Source: Ochrobactrum sp. RH2CCR150
GTDB lineage: Bacteria > Pseudomonadota > Alphaproteobacteria > Rhizobiales > Rhizobiaceae
DNA: 64,000 nucleotides
NCBI GenBank assembly: GCA_014138095.1
Contig: JACGXE010000001.1
Coordinates: 496,001-560,000, forward strand
Direction of reading: 5' to 3'
Shown here: positions 40,541-47,303 of the stretch, in pieces
Layout of the letters: each line of letters begins with the position of its first letter
How positions within the stretch are numbered: position 1 is the first letter of the stretch
The notes under the pieces: generated by a model
Database searches by the model: none
What the model was told of the DNA's origin: nothing
What the model saw: only the letters and a program-made list of their open reading frames with translations
Translations under genes and position numbers: made by a program

Positions 40541-41134
40541 ATGACTCTGCGTGTATCTGGAAAGCATATGGACGTCGGTGAAGCTTTCACAACCCGGATC
40601 GTAGATCGGGTGAATGAAACGGTCGGCAAATATTTCGATCATGGCTTTTCCGGGCAGGTAACGGTCTCAAAGTCCGGCTCACGGTTCAGTGCGGATTGTA
40701 CATTGCACCTCGACAGTGGTGCGACGCTACAAAGCACTGGTGATGCGCAGGATCCGCAGCTGGCTTTTGATGCGGCAGCGGACAAGATTGAAACCCGCCT
40801 TCGGCGCTATAAGCGCCGTCTGAAGTCGCGTACGGCTACTCAGCCAAATGCGATCTATGACGACGTGGCATATCGTGTTATGGCACCGCTTCCGGAGGAA
40901 GAGGAGGAGCTTCCGGCCGATTATGCGCCTACCATCGTGGCGGAAACGTCTGTCGCCCTGCGCACCATGTCGGTGGCTTCGGCGGTGGTCGAGCTTGATC
41001 TGATTGAAAATCCGGTTCTGGTTTTCCGGAACGCGGGCAATGATGAAGTAAACATCGTCTACCGTCGAGCGGACGGCAATATCGGCTGGGTTGACCCATC
41101 GACGGTTACCCGCCAGGCCGCGCCTCGCGTCTGA
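40541..41134 (+). CDS. hpf: ribosome hibernation promoting factor, long form
   Basis: Binds 30S subunits and pairs ribosomes into inactive 100S dimers in stationary phase. The 197-residue long form has the N-terminal S30AE domain (MTLRVSGKHMDVGEAFTTRI) and a C-terminal dimerisation domain (SVASAVVELDLIENPVLVFR then NIVYRRADGNIGWVDP). An acidic linker joins them. GAGGTG 6 bases upstream selects ATG 40541 over GTG 40532. It is between rpoN and ptsN as in other proteobacteria. Confidence 0.94.
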   Translation: MTLRVSGKHMDVGEAFTTRIVDRVNETVGKYFDHGFSGQVTVSKSGSRFSADCTLHLDSGATLQSTGDAQDPQLAFDAAADKIETRLRRYKRRLKSRTATQPNAIYDDVAYRVMAPLPEEEEELPADYAPTIVAETSVALRTMSVASAVVELDLIENPVLVFRNAGNDEVNIVYRRADGNIGWVDPSTVTRQAAPRV

Positions 41135-41255
41135 CGGCAAACCCGAAGCGCACGTTATGCGTAACCGCTGTGAAGGGCGGACCCATTCGTGGGTAGTTGC
41201 GTGCGCTTCCTAAAACCGGGCCGCAAACGGCCTGATTGAAGAAGGAACGGAGAGA

Positions 41256-41720
41256 ATGGATCTTAGTGATCTGATTCAGCCGGGGGCGATTATCCCCGCG
41301 CTGAAAGCCAGCTCCAAAAAACAGCTTTTGCAGATTTTGTCTGAAAAGGCTGCGGAACTGACCGGTCTCCCTGAGCGTGAAGTTTTCGAAACAATTCTCC
41401 AGCGTGAACGCCTCGGTTCGACCGGGGTGGGCAGCGGTGTGGCTATTCCACACGGCAAGCTGGCGAATATCGGCAAGATTGCCGGTATCTTCGCGCGCCT
41501 TGAAACGCCGGTTGATTTCGAGGCGCTGGACGATCAGCCTGTCGATCTCGTTTTCCTGCTATTGGCTCCGGAAAATGCCGGGGCCGATCATCTGAAAGCC
41601 TTGTCGCGCATTGCGCGTATGCTCCGCGATCCGGATATGGTCGCCAAGCTGCGAGGCACCCATGATGCACAGGCGCTCTATTCATTTTTGACAGCCCAGC
41701 CGACGTCCAACGCCGCCTGA
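41256..41720 (+). CDS. ptsN: PTS IIA-like nitrogen regulatory protein PtsN
   Basis: Phosphocarrier of the nitrogen PTS that regulates potassium transport and carbon-nitrogen balance through its phosphorylation state. The 154-residue EIIA-Ntr domain has the phospho-accepting histidine in GVAIPHGKL and the family segments RLGSTGVGSG and VFLLLAPENAGADHLKALS. Its phosphate comes from PtsP and NPr, which are not in the window. Confidence 0.95.
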   Translation: MDLSDLIQPGAIIPALKASSKKQLLQILSEKAAELTGLPEREVFETILQRERLGSTGVGSGVAIPHGKLANIGKIAGIFARLETPVDFEALDDQPVDLVFLLLAPENAGADHLKALSRIARMLRDPDMVAKLRGTHDAQALYSFLTAQPTSNAA

Positions 41721-41727
41721 GACTAAA

Positions 41728-41830
41728 AGCATAATCCGACCGGCGTGAGATGAAGGTCGATAAGATTATGCTTCCAGTAAAGATTTTAGAGCGCCGGGTC
41801 TGATGCAATCGGATTAAACGGCGCTCTAAA
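41728..41830. repeat. mosaic palindromic repeat, copy F
   Basis: Two palindromes in tandem: AGCATAATC/GATTATGCT (41728-41772), then TTTAGAGCGCC/GGCGCTCTAAA (41786-41830) around TCTGATGCAATCGGATTAA. The second module recurs in copy G. It begins 7 bases after the ptsN stop. Confidence 0.75.
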
Positions 41831-42118
41831 GCCCAGATTTGTTTGTACCGGGGCTTTCAAGTATTTCCAGCAGAATACGGTCTATTTTTCGGATGGGCGC
41901 GCCTTTAAACAAGGATTTAGGCGCGTCCATTTGACTTCACGCGCTCATGATTGAGCTCGTAAGTATAGCTTCTTGAACTAGTCTTTTAAGAAGTTTTCAG
42001 GGGAGCGCCATCGCATATTATCGTGGGACTTATGCTGGCCAGAAAATCTCCTCCCACGTTTTACTCAGATCAAAGTCCTCGATTATTTGAGTAGCGTTGT
42101 ATTGGCACAAATAACAAG
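41831..42118. other. gene-free stretch between repeats F and G
   Basis: No reading frame here looks like a gene. A hairpin with arms ATGGGCGCGCC and GGCGCGTCCAT (41893-41930) may be a terminator or a decayed repeat. A short TATTTCCAGCAGAAT near 41862 resembles the repeat core. Confidence 0.5.
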
Positions 42119-42225
42119 TTTAGAGCGCATCCCAAAAAGTGTGAAACGGCTTTCGGAAATGATGTGCGTTAAAACTAAGAATTAGGGCGCAGATCTGATC
42201 CAATCAGATCGAAACGTGCTCTAAA
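42119..42225. repeat. mosaic palindromic repeat, copy G
   Basis: Begins TTTAGAGCGCATCCC and ends GTGCTCTAAA. It combines the core AAAGTGTGAAACGGCTTTCG with the module CTGATCCAATCAGATC that is also in copy F, showing that the family is built from exchangeable modules. Confidence 0.78.
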
Positions 42226-42309
42226 AACGCTCGCTCATTATTAGGATTTCATAATTTAAATATTTATATAGAGATAGTTATGTTACAGAAATATGAAAGG
42301 AAGATAGAA

Positions 42310-42510
42310 ATGAATAAGTATGTATATGTATTGGTTTCTTTGATTGCTTCTTATGGAACTATGGTTTCGACTGCTTCTGCGGCGGACAATCGATTGATGT
42401 GCTGGAACAAGGCTAAGGAAACTTGCAAGTATAATCCGGAAGGTTCTGGTGCTTATCAGAACTGTTTCAACCGAGAATACAGTAACTGCTTGAAGAACAG
42501 CCAAGATTAA
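42310..42510 (+). CDS. small exported four-cysteine protein 1
   Basis: A 66-residue precursor with a signal peptide ending near residue 24 (VSTASA then ADN). The mature part of about 42 residues has four cysteines at 31, 39, 52 and 60, a C-x7-C-x12-C-x7-C pattern, identical to the third small protein of this island. AAGGAAG lies about 7 bases before ATG 42310. The gene is AT-rich relative to its neighbours. Two disulfides holding a helical hairpin would fit the spacing. I recognise no family. Confidence 0.72.
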   Translation: MNKYVYVLVSLIASYGTMVSTASAADNRLMCWNKAKETCKYNPEGSGAYQNCFNREYSNCLKNSQD

Positions 42511-42766
42511 ATAAATTTCTTTGGCATAATATATGATAGTATAGTTATTATATCAGAATATGAATGATCTCATGTAAGATTACTTTCATATTGCCGCCTA
42601 TTTTTATCTAGATTACGTGTCGTTCCGCGTAAATATTTTGATTTATGAGAAATAGACCACTTCTTTCATTGTAGAGTCAGATTCTGAATTTGGCGATATT
42701 TTAATCTTCACATTAAGATTTCGTACCTATTCGGGGTGCCGATTTTTAGAAAACATAGGTAAATAG

Positions 42767-42979
42767 ATGAAGAAATATGCTTTATTACTAGTGTCTCTTT
42801 TTGCTGCTTCCGGTTCTGCTTTGGCGGATACCAAGACCTTTGAAGAATGTGTCAGGAACGAGCAGGCGGCGGCTACCGAGGCTTATAAGCAAGCAGTTCA
42901 GGACGGGCATGGAGCCTGGTTTTACGCTTCATATATAAGGCGCTTTAATAACGCCAAGGCGTTTTGCTCGAAGCAGTAA
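42767..42979 (+). CDS. small exported two-cysteine protein
   Basis: A 70-residue precursor with a clear signal peptide (MKKYALLLVSLFAASGSALA, then cleavage before DTK). The mature part is alanine- and charge-rich, probably helical, with one cysteine at each end (28 and 67). It could be closed by one disulfide. The cysteine pattern differs from the other two small proteins of the island, but size, signal peptide and AT-rich setting are alike. The function is unknown. The 256 bases before it hold only AT-rich DNA. Confidence 0.65.
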   Translation: MKKYALLLVSLFAASGSALADTKTFEECVRNEQAAATEAYKQAVQDGHGAWFYASYIRRFNNAKAFCSKQ

Positions 42980-43019
42980 AGACTAGGTCTGGTCTCTGAC
43001 GCTAACCACGCAATGATAG

Positions 43020-43052
43020 CGATAGCGGCTCTGCATGGTACCGCCGCTATCG
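43020..43052. terminator. hairpin with GATAGCGG arms, first copy
   Basis: CGATAGCGGC pairs with GCCGCTATCG. It lies between the two-cysteine protein gene and the DUF1150-like 3' end, and has a counterpart at 43933-43968 in the same relative place. Confidence 0.65.
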
Positions 43053-43077
43053 TTGCGCATTCAACGAGGCTGTCATT

Positions 43078-43341
43078 TTAGTTGAACAGAACCATGCGTA
43101 ATTCGTGTTCATACGCGTCTGTTAGCGCTTGGATAGGCCCATCAGGGGTGTTCTCCACTCGTTGTTCTTCGACATCAAATCCATTGAGTGAGAGCTGTTT
43201 CAAGGTTTGGGCATAATTTGGCGCGACCCGAACGGATTCTCCTTGATCCGTTTCTGCATCCTTTTCGGTTGGAAACTGCCCTTCTGAGCTGTCGCTTTTA
43301 GGCGCCTGAATCAAAATGCGGCATGTGTGCGACGAGGGCAA
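43078..43341 (-). pseudogene. reading frame ending in a DUF1150-like tail, probably a chimeric remnant
   Basis: The last 16 residues (ALTDAYEHELRMVLFN) match the end of the intact DUF1150 protein (ALQGAHEHELRTVLLN), and the 3' flank and hairpin are also similar. The upstream 70 residues are unrelated to DUF1150. The only start is TTG 43341 without a Shine-Dalgarno sequence. I read it as a duplicated 3' end joined to other DNA. A real, unrecognised protein is the alternative. Confidence 0.4.
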
Positions 43342-43688
43342 TTTTTGGAGCTGGCCCTGAGCGAGTATCCGTTATCCAAAAAAGCCCCTCAATCTATCGA
43401 TCTCGAGGTGAAGGGCTTCATTTTATCATGCCTTCAAGCTTGAGGAGAGAAGAGAGGGATTATTCGATGATCCAAAAAGTTTGGCTTCTCATTAGCGGTC
43501 ATACAGCCAGCCGCTGGCTCTGCATTTTCTGGTGAGTACAAACAGAGGCATCGCCTCAGTGTGAGAACCGTTCGCGGGAAAAACCCGCGCAACATATAAA
43601 CAGTTAATTAAATATGAGGAGTTTTTAAAAGAATAGATATCATAGATATAAAGAAAATATCTAAATTTGTTTTTATAGGGTGAATTCA
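43342..43688. other. gene-free AT-rich stretch inside the small-protein island
   Basis: Contains a hairpin near 43384-43422 (AAGCCC/GGGCTT followed by TCATTTTA) and another near 43571-43590 (TTCGCGGG/CCCGCG), both terminator-like. A short plus-strand frame (43323-43535) runs through the first hairpin and is not believable as a gene. The last 80 bases are very AT-rich and should hold the promoter of the next gene. Confidence 0.5.
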
Positions 43689-43904
43689 ATGATAAAATTG
43701 ATAATCGCATCATCTTCTATTCTTTTTGCATTTAATTCAGCGTTGGCCGATGAATCTTCGAGTAAAAAAATAAAATATTGCCTCGAGCGCGCCATGAATA
43801 TTTGTCATGGGGTTTCCGGAGGTCCTGATGGATATAGGAAATGTTACGATCATTGCTATGAGCGTTGTTATCAGGGATATGATGGCGGAATTCGTCCCAA
43901 CTAA
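43689..43904 (+). CDS. small exported cysteine-rich protein 3, paralogue of protein 1
   Basis: A 71-residue precursor. The signal peptide ends after ALA at residue 20. Cysteines stand at 31, 39, 52 and 60, exactly as in the protein at 42310-42510, plus one extra at 56. A Gly/Pro-rich loop (SGGPDGY) lies between the cysteine pairs, as does EGSGAY in protein 1, and a tyrosine precedes the third cysteine by three in both. The tail is GYDGGIRPN. TAGGG lies 8 bases before ATG 43689. No known family is recognised. Confidence 0.72.
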   Translation: MIKLIIASSSILFAFNSALADESSSKKIKYCLERAMNICHGVSGGPDGYRKCYDHCYERCYQGYDGGIRPN

Positions 43905-43932
43905 TTTTTGTATTTGGTGATAACTCAACGTT

Positions 43933-43968
43933 GATAGCGGTTTAAAGTGGCACTTTTAAACCGCTATC
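43933..43968. terminator. hairpin with GATAGCGG arms, second copy
   Basis: GATAGCGGTTTAAA pairs with TTTAAACCGCTATC, extended by GTG/CAC, giving about 17 base pairs. It separates convergent small-protein and DUF1150 genes. Confidence 0.75.
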
Positions 43969-43994
43969 GCTGCACATTCGAGAGGGCTGCCATT

Positions 43995-44240
43995 TTAGTT
44001 GAGCAGCACCGTGCGTAATTCGTGTTCGTGCGCGCCTTGCAACGCCGTGGCGCGGACATCGGAGAGCACAATCGGCTCGCCGCTTGCGCCAAAGAGAGCC
44101 CAGAGTTCAAGGCCAGGCTCGATTGGTGGGAGGGCAGGGAAGCTGCGTGCAAGGTCGTCGGAGCGGATCTTGCGTACGTAGGCAATTTCACCTTCGCCCA
44201 GATGAGCGAATTCATTTTCGGTGAGAACCTGTCTGTTCAT
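43995..44240 (-). CDS. DUF1150 family protein
   Basis: An 81-residue protein of a family restricted mainly to Alphaproteobacteria and usually next to a small heat-shock gene, as here. Conserved segments are EGEIAYVRKI, LELWALFGASGEPIVLSD and the C-terminal AHEHELRTVLLN. GGAGG 8 bases upstream fixes ATG 44240. It lies 104 bases downstream of hsp20 and is probably co-transcribed with it. Function is unknown. A partial copy of its 3' end lies at 43078. Confidence 0.85.
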   Translation of the reverse strand: MNRQVLTENEFAHLGEGEIAYVRKIRSDDLARSFPALPPIEPGLELWALFGASGEPIVLSDVRATALQGAHEHELRTVLLN

Positions 44241-44344
44241 GGTCTTAGCCTCCATTTGAGCGGCACACCATTCACGGCTATGCCGCACCAGAGCTTCACG
44301 ATAATTATCATAGCCTTAATGACTGAACGAAACCTGAACGTTTT

Positions 44345-44767
44345 TCAGTCTTTCACAGCTATGTTGATTTTCTTGATCAGCCGTTCCGGTTCCGGTCGGT
44401 CGAGATCGACAGCGAGAAGACCGTTTTTCAACTCGCAACCCAACACCCGCATGCCATCGGCCAGCACGAACACACGCTGAAACTGACGGGCCGCGATGCC
44501 GCGGTGCAGATATTCGCGTTCGGTGTCGTCGGTCTGTCGCCCGCGGATGACAAGCTGGTTGTCTTCCGTCATGACGTCGAGATCTTCGCTGGCAAAACCT
44601 GCCACGGCAAGCGTGATGCGCAAGCGCTCGGAGCCTGTTTCACCGCGTAGGCGTTCGATATTATAGGGTGGGTAGCCATCGCCGGATTTGGCAATCCGTT
44701 CGAGTGTCTTTTCCATCGTGTCGAATCCGAGCAAGAGAGGGCTCGAAAACGGAGTCATTCTTGTCAT
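44345..44767 (-). CDS. small heat-shock protein, Hsp20/IbpA family
   Basis: ATP-independent holdase that keeps unfolding proteins soluble. The 140-residue protein has a short N-terminal arm (SSPLLLGFDTMEKTLERIA) and the alpha-crystallin domain with YPPYNIERL, LAVAGFASEDLDV, LVIRGRQTDD, EYLHRGIAARQFQRVFVLADGM and the closing ELKNGLLAVDL. ATG 44767 fits the IbpA start. A sigma-32-like promoter and a ROSE-like hairpin lie directly upstream, so both transcription and translation are probably heat-controlled. Confidence 0.95.
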   Translation of the reverse strand: MTRMTPFSSPLLLGFDTMEKTLERIAKSGDGYPPYNIERLRGETGSERLRITLAVAGFASEDLDVMTEDNQLVIRGRQTDDTEREYLHRGIAARQFQRVFVLADGMRVLGCELKNGLLAVDLDRPEPERLIKKINIAVKD

Positions 44768-44774
44768 TGCATCA

Positions 44775-44793
44775 GTCCTTGATGAGAAGCGAC
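44775..44793 (-). promoter_or_regulatory. ROSE-type RNA thermometer hairpin at hsp20
   Basis: On the minus strand GTCGCTT pairs with AAGGAC, the Shine-Dalgarno sequence, across a 6-base loop, leaving one G bulged. The UCGCU anti-SD with a G opposite the SD is the hallmark of ROSE elements (U-U/C-GCU). The SD lies 7 bases before the ATG. Confidence 0.7.
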
Positions 44794-44835
44794 CGTTATG
44801 AAGAGAACCCGTTCGGCGTATCTCTCCGCTAACTG

Positions 44836-44864
44836 ATATGGCTTGTGAAAAGCCCGACTTCAAG
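44836..44864 (-). promoter_or_regulatory. sigma-32 (RpoH) type promoter of hsp20
   Basis: CTTGAA, 17 bases, CCATAT match the alphaproteobacterial RpoH consensus. Transcription would start near 44828, giving a 5' leader of about 60 bases that contains the ROSE-like hairpin. Confidence 0.65.
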
Positions 44865-44977
44865 GGCCAATGCCGGAATCCCCCTTCGTCATATCGTAAA
44901 ACGACGATGGGGGAGGGCGATACCCGCCACTGTTGCGGGGCGGGTAGTGTCAAACTTAGCACATACTGAAACGCGCT

Positions 44978-45475
44978 CTACCGTCGTGCCTCGGCCAAGG
45001 CTGCGCGAAAGGCGTTGGCGAAATTTTCGCGGTCGTCGGGGTTCAGAAAACTGCCGATGGCGACGTGCTTGTCGCGGCTTTCAACGCTCATATCCGTAAT
45101 GCCGATATCCGGCTTTCGCGCCACGCGAAAGCGCGTCCAGAACGGGTTGAACTGATGCGCCGTCATTTTGCCGGAAGGGGCATATTGGCGGATATGCAGG
45201 GCTGCGCGCGAAACGGAAATCTCTTCACGCGCCCGGGCGGAGCGGTAATTCCAGCGAAATGCCAGATAGATCAGCAGCACATCGAGGCCGAAAAAGCCGA
45301 AGATCGGCCATGCGCCGATGGACCAGAACAAAATTCCGACAAACAACCAGCAGCCGATAAGTGCTGCCATCAGGACGGTGAAGCCCGTGCGCCCCAGCGA
45401 GCGATAGGGCGTCAGCAAGGCTTCAAAAATAGGGGTCTCGAACCTGTCCGGTTCCGCGCCGTCTGGATGGTGCAT
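44978..45475 (-). CDS. DUF2244 family membrane protein
   Basis: A 165-residue protein with two central transmembrane segments (TGFTVLMAALIGCWLFVGIL and PIFGFFGLDVLLIYLAFRW) followed by a cytoplasmic domain with REEISVSRAALHIRQY and NPFWTRFRV, typical of DUF2244. ATG 45475 (MHHPDGAEPDRFET) has AAGGG upstream; a TTG at 45514 would extend it by 13 residues. The TAG stop is the end of a repeat fragment (TAGAGCGCGTTTCAGT on the minus strand). Function is unknown. It diverges from nth. Confidence 0.85.
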   Translation of the reverse strand: MHHPDGAEPDRFETPIFEALLTPYRSLGRTGFTVLMAALIGCWLFVGILFWSIGAWPIFGFFGLDVLLIYLAFRWNYRSARAREEISVSRAALHIRQYAPSGKMTAHQFNPFWTRFRVARKPDIGITDMSVESRDKHVAIGSFLNPDDRENFANAFRAALAEARR

Positions 45476-45558
45476 TGAAGTCTGAACCCTTGATCTGAAA
45501 GCCGCCTGCGTCAAGCTGCGGGTTGTCTTCCAGGAACAGACCTCAGTATAGAGACAGA

Positions 45559-46335
45559 ATGCAAAAGGCCAAAATCAAATCGCCCGTGACCGTTTCCGTC
45601 GCCGCAAGCAGCCCGGCAGCCAGCCCTGCCGTTCGCCGCCCGCGCCGCGTGGCCGGTACGCTTTATACGGCCGACGAGATTCACGAAATCTTCCGCCGCT
45701 TCTCCGTGCAGCGCCCGGAACCGAAGGGCGAACTGGAGCATGTGAACGCGTTCACCTTGCTGGTGGCTGTGGTGCTGTCTGCTCAGGCGACCGATGCGGG
45801 CGTCAACAAGGCGACGCGCGGTCTGTTTGCGGTTGCCGACACGCCGCAGAAAATGTTGGCGCTGGGCGAGGAAAAGGTCGGCAACTATATTCGCACCATC
45901 GGCCTTTGGCGCAACAAGGCGAAGAACGTCATTCTGCTTTCGGAAGCACTGATCCGCGACCATGGCGGTGAGGTGCCGGGCGACCGCGACGCGCTGGTCA
46001 AGCTGCCGGGTGTCGGGCGCAAGACGGCCAATGTCGTGCTCAACATGTCGTTCGGCCAGCCGACCATGGCAGTGGACACGCACATCTTGCGTATCGGTAA
46101 CCGGATCGGTCTGGCGCCGGGCAAGACGCCGGAAGCAGTCGAGGCGATATTGGTGCGGGTCATTCCGGCGGAATATATGCTGCACGCCCATCACTGGCTG
46201 ATCCTGCATGGGCGCTATACCTGCAAGGCGCGCAAGCCGGAATGCGAGCATTGTGTCATCGCCGATATCTGCAAATCGCCGGAAAAGACCTGCGATGTGC
46301 CAGCCGCGCTGATTCCGCTCCCGCCTCAGGCGTAA
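45559..46335 (+). CDS. nth: endonuclease III
   Basis: Base-excision repair glycosylase/AP lyase for oxidised pyrimidines. The 258-residue protein has an alanine/proline-rich N-terminal extension, helix-hairpin-helix LPGVGRKTANVVL with the catalytic lysine, the catalytic aspartate in VDTHILRIGNRIG, and the 4Fe-4S ligands C-x6-C-x2-C-x5-C in CKARKPECEHCVIADIC. ATG 45559 is chosen over TTG 45523. Its 3' end overlaps the convergent EI24 gene by 10 bases. Confidence 0.95.
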   Translation: MQKAKIKSPVTVSVAASSPAASPAVRRPRRVAGTLYTADEIHEIFRRFSVQRPEPKGELEHVNAFTLLVAVVLSAQATDAGVNKATRGLFAVADTPQKMLALGEEKVGNYIRTIGLWRNKAKNVILLSEALIRDHGGEVPGDRDALVKLPGVGRKTANVVLNMSFGQPTMAVDTHILRIGNRIGLAPGKTPEAVEAILVRVIPAEYMLHAHHWLILHGRYTCKARKPECEHCVIADICKSPEKTCDVPAALIPLPPQA

Positions 46336-47051
46336 GTTCTGACAGGCTTGGCAGTCTCGCGCTGCGAAATGGCCTTGTGCAGATGTACCATCAGCGCTGC
46401 TGCAAAAAGCGGGGTCAACAGATTGACCAGTGGAATGGCCATGAAACCGGCGATCAGCAGGCCCGCCAGAAAGACCGTCACGCCATAATGGGAGCGCAGC
46501 GCCTTGGCTTCCGCTTCGCTGCGATAGCGCATGGCGGCGAATTCGAAAAATTCGCGCCCGAGCAGATAGGCGTTGATGACGAAAAAGGCAATCAGGTTGA
46601 TCCCCGGCACAAACAGCAGGGCGAGAGCCACAAGATTGCCGAGGATCACCACGCCGAGAAATTTCAGTGAAACGACGATGGAACGTCCAAGCGGTAGGGC
46701 GTCGCCTGCCGGGTCGTTCGGATAATCCGTGCGCTCGACCACTTCGGCAACGTCATCAAGAAACAGACCCGCCACAAGCGCCGTGACGGGCGCGATCATC
46801 AGCGCCAGAACAAGCGCTAGTCCAAGCCCCGCCGCGATGGCGGCAACAATACCAAGCCAGCCTGCCCATGCAGGCATGCCTGGAAGCAATTGCTCCATCC
46901 ACGGCCAGGCATAGATAAAAAAGATTTGACGAATACTGACCCAGAGACCGGCCAGCAGCAAAAGCGTCAAACCCAGAGTCTTCCAGAAAACCGAGCGAAA
47001 CTCCGGCGTCAGCAGACGATTCAGGGCTTTCAAGGCGGCGTCTATGATCAT
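46326..47051 (-). CDS. EI24/CysZ-like membrane protein
   Basis: A 241-residue inner-membrane protein with about four to six hydrophobic segments and the family features WLGIVAAIAAGLGLALVLAL, APVTALVAGLFLDDVAEVVE and FVPGINLIAFFVINAYLLGREFFE. CysZ is a sulfate channel in E. coli, but this subgroup has not been tied to sulfate. ATG 47051 has GGAAAAAG upstream; the longer frame to 47162 is rejected. It converges on nth with overlapping ends. Confidence 0.85.
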   Translation of the reverse strand: MIIDAALKALNRLLTPEFRSVFWKTLGLTLLLLAGLWVSIRQIFFIYAWPWMEQLLPGMPAWAGWLGIVAAIAAGLGLALVLALMIAPVTALVAGLFLDDVAEVVERTDYPNDPAGDALPLGRSIVVSLKFLGVVILGNLVALALLFVPGINLIAFFVINAYLLGREFFEFAAMRYRSEAEAKALRSHYGVTVFLAGLLIAGFMAIPLVNLLTPLFAAALMVHLHKAISQRETAKPVRTYA

Positions 47052-47303
47052 TCTTTTTCCGTTTTGAGCCTGTTTTGGCTGTGGACGAAATGAAAATAGG
47101 TACGGCCAACGGGCCGCGCAAGCCGGGCTACCCACATCGCAAGATCGCGGCGGGGTAGCCAAAGAGAGAGCAAAAGGCTAAACCCGCACCCGAATATCTA
47201 TCCCACCGCATCATGTGCAAGATAGATAGCTGGCGCCAAAGCCTCCTCCTGCCAAGATTAAGGGCGGGCCGGAGAATTGAAAAAAGGGGAGCTTTTCGAG
47301 CTC

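Noticed and set aside
42105..42120. TGGCAC at 42105 as a sigma-54 promoter for the small exported proteins
   Set aside because: No GC at the -12 position with the required spacing.
41728..42225. Repeats F and G as a CRISPR array or insertion-sequence ends
   Set aside because: The two copies differ, have no regular spacers, and no transposase frame or target duplication lies between them.
43323..43535. 70-residue plus-strand frame in the small-protein island
   Set aside because: It runs through a terminator-like hairpin, lacks a signal peptide or Shine-Dalgarno sequence, and overlaps the DUF1150-like remnant.
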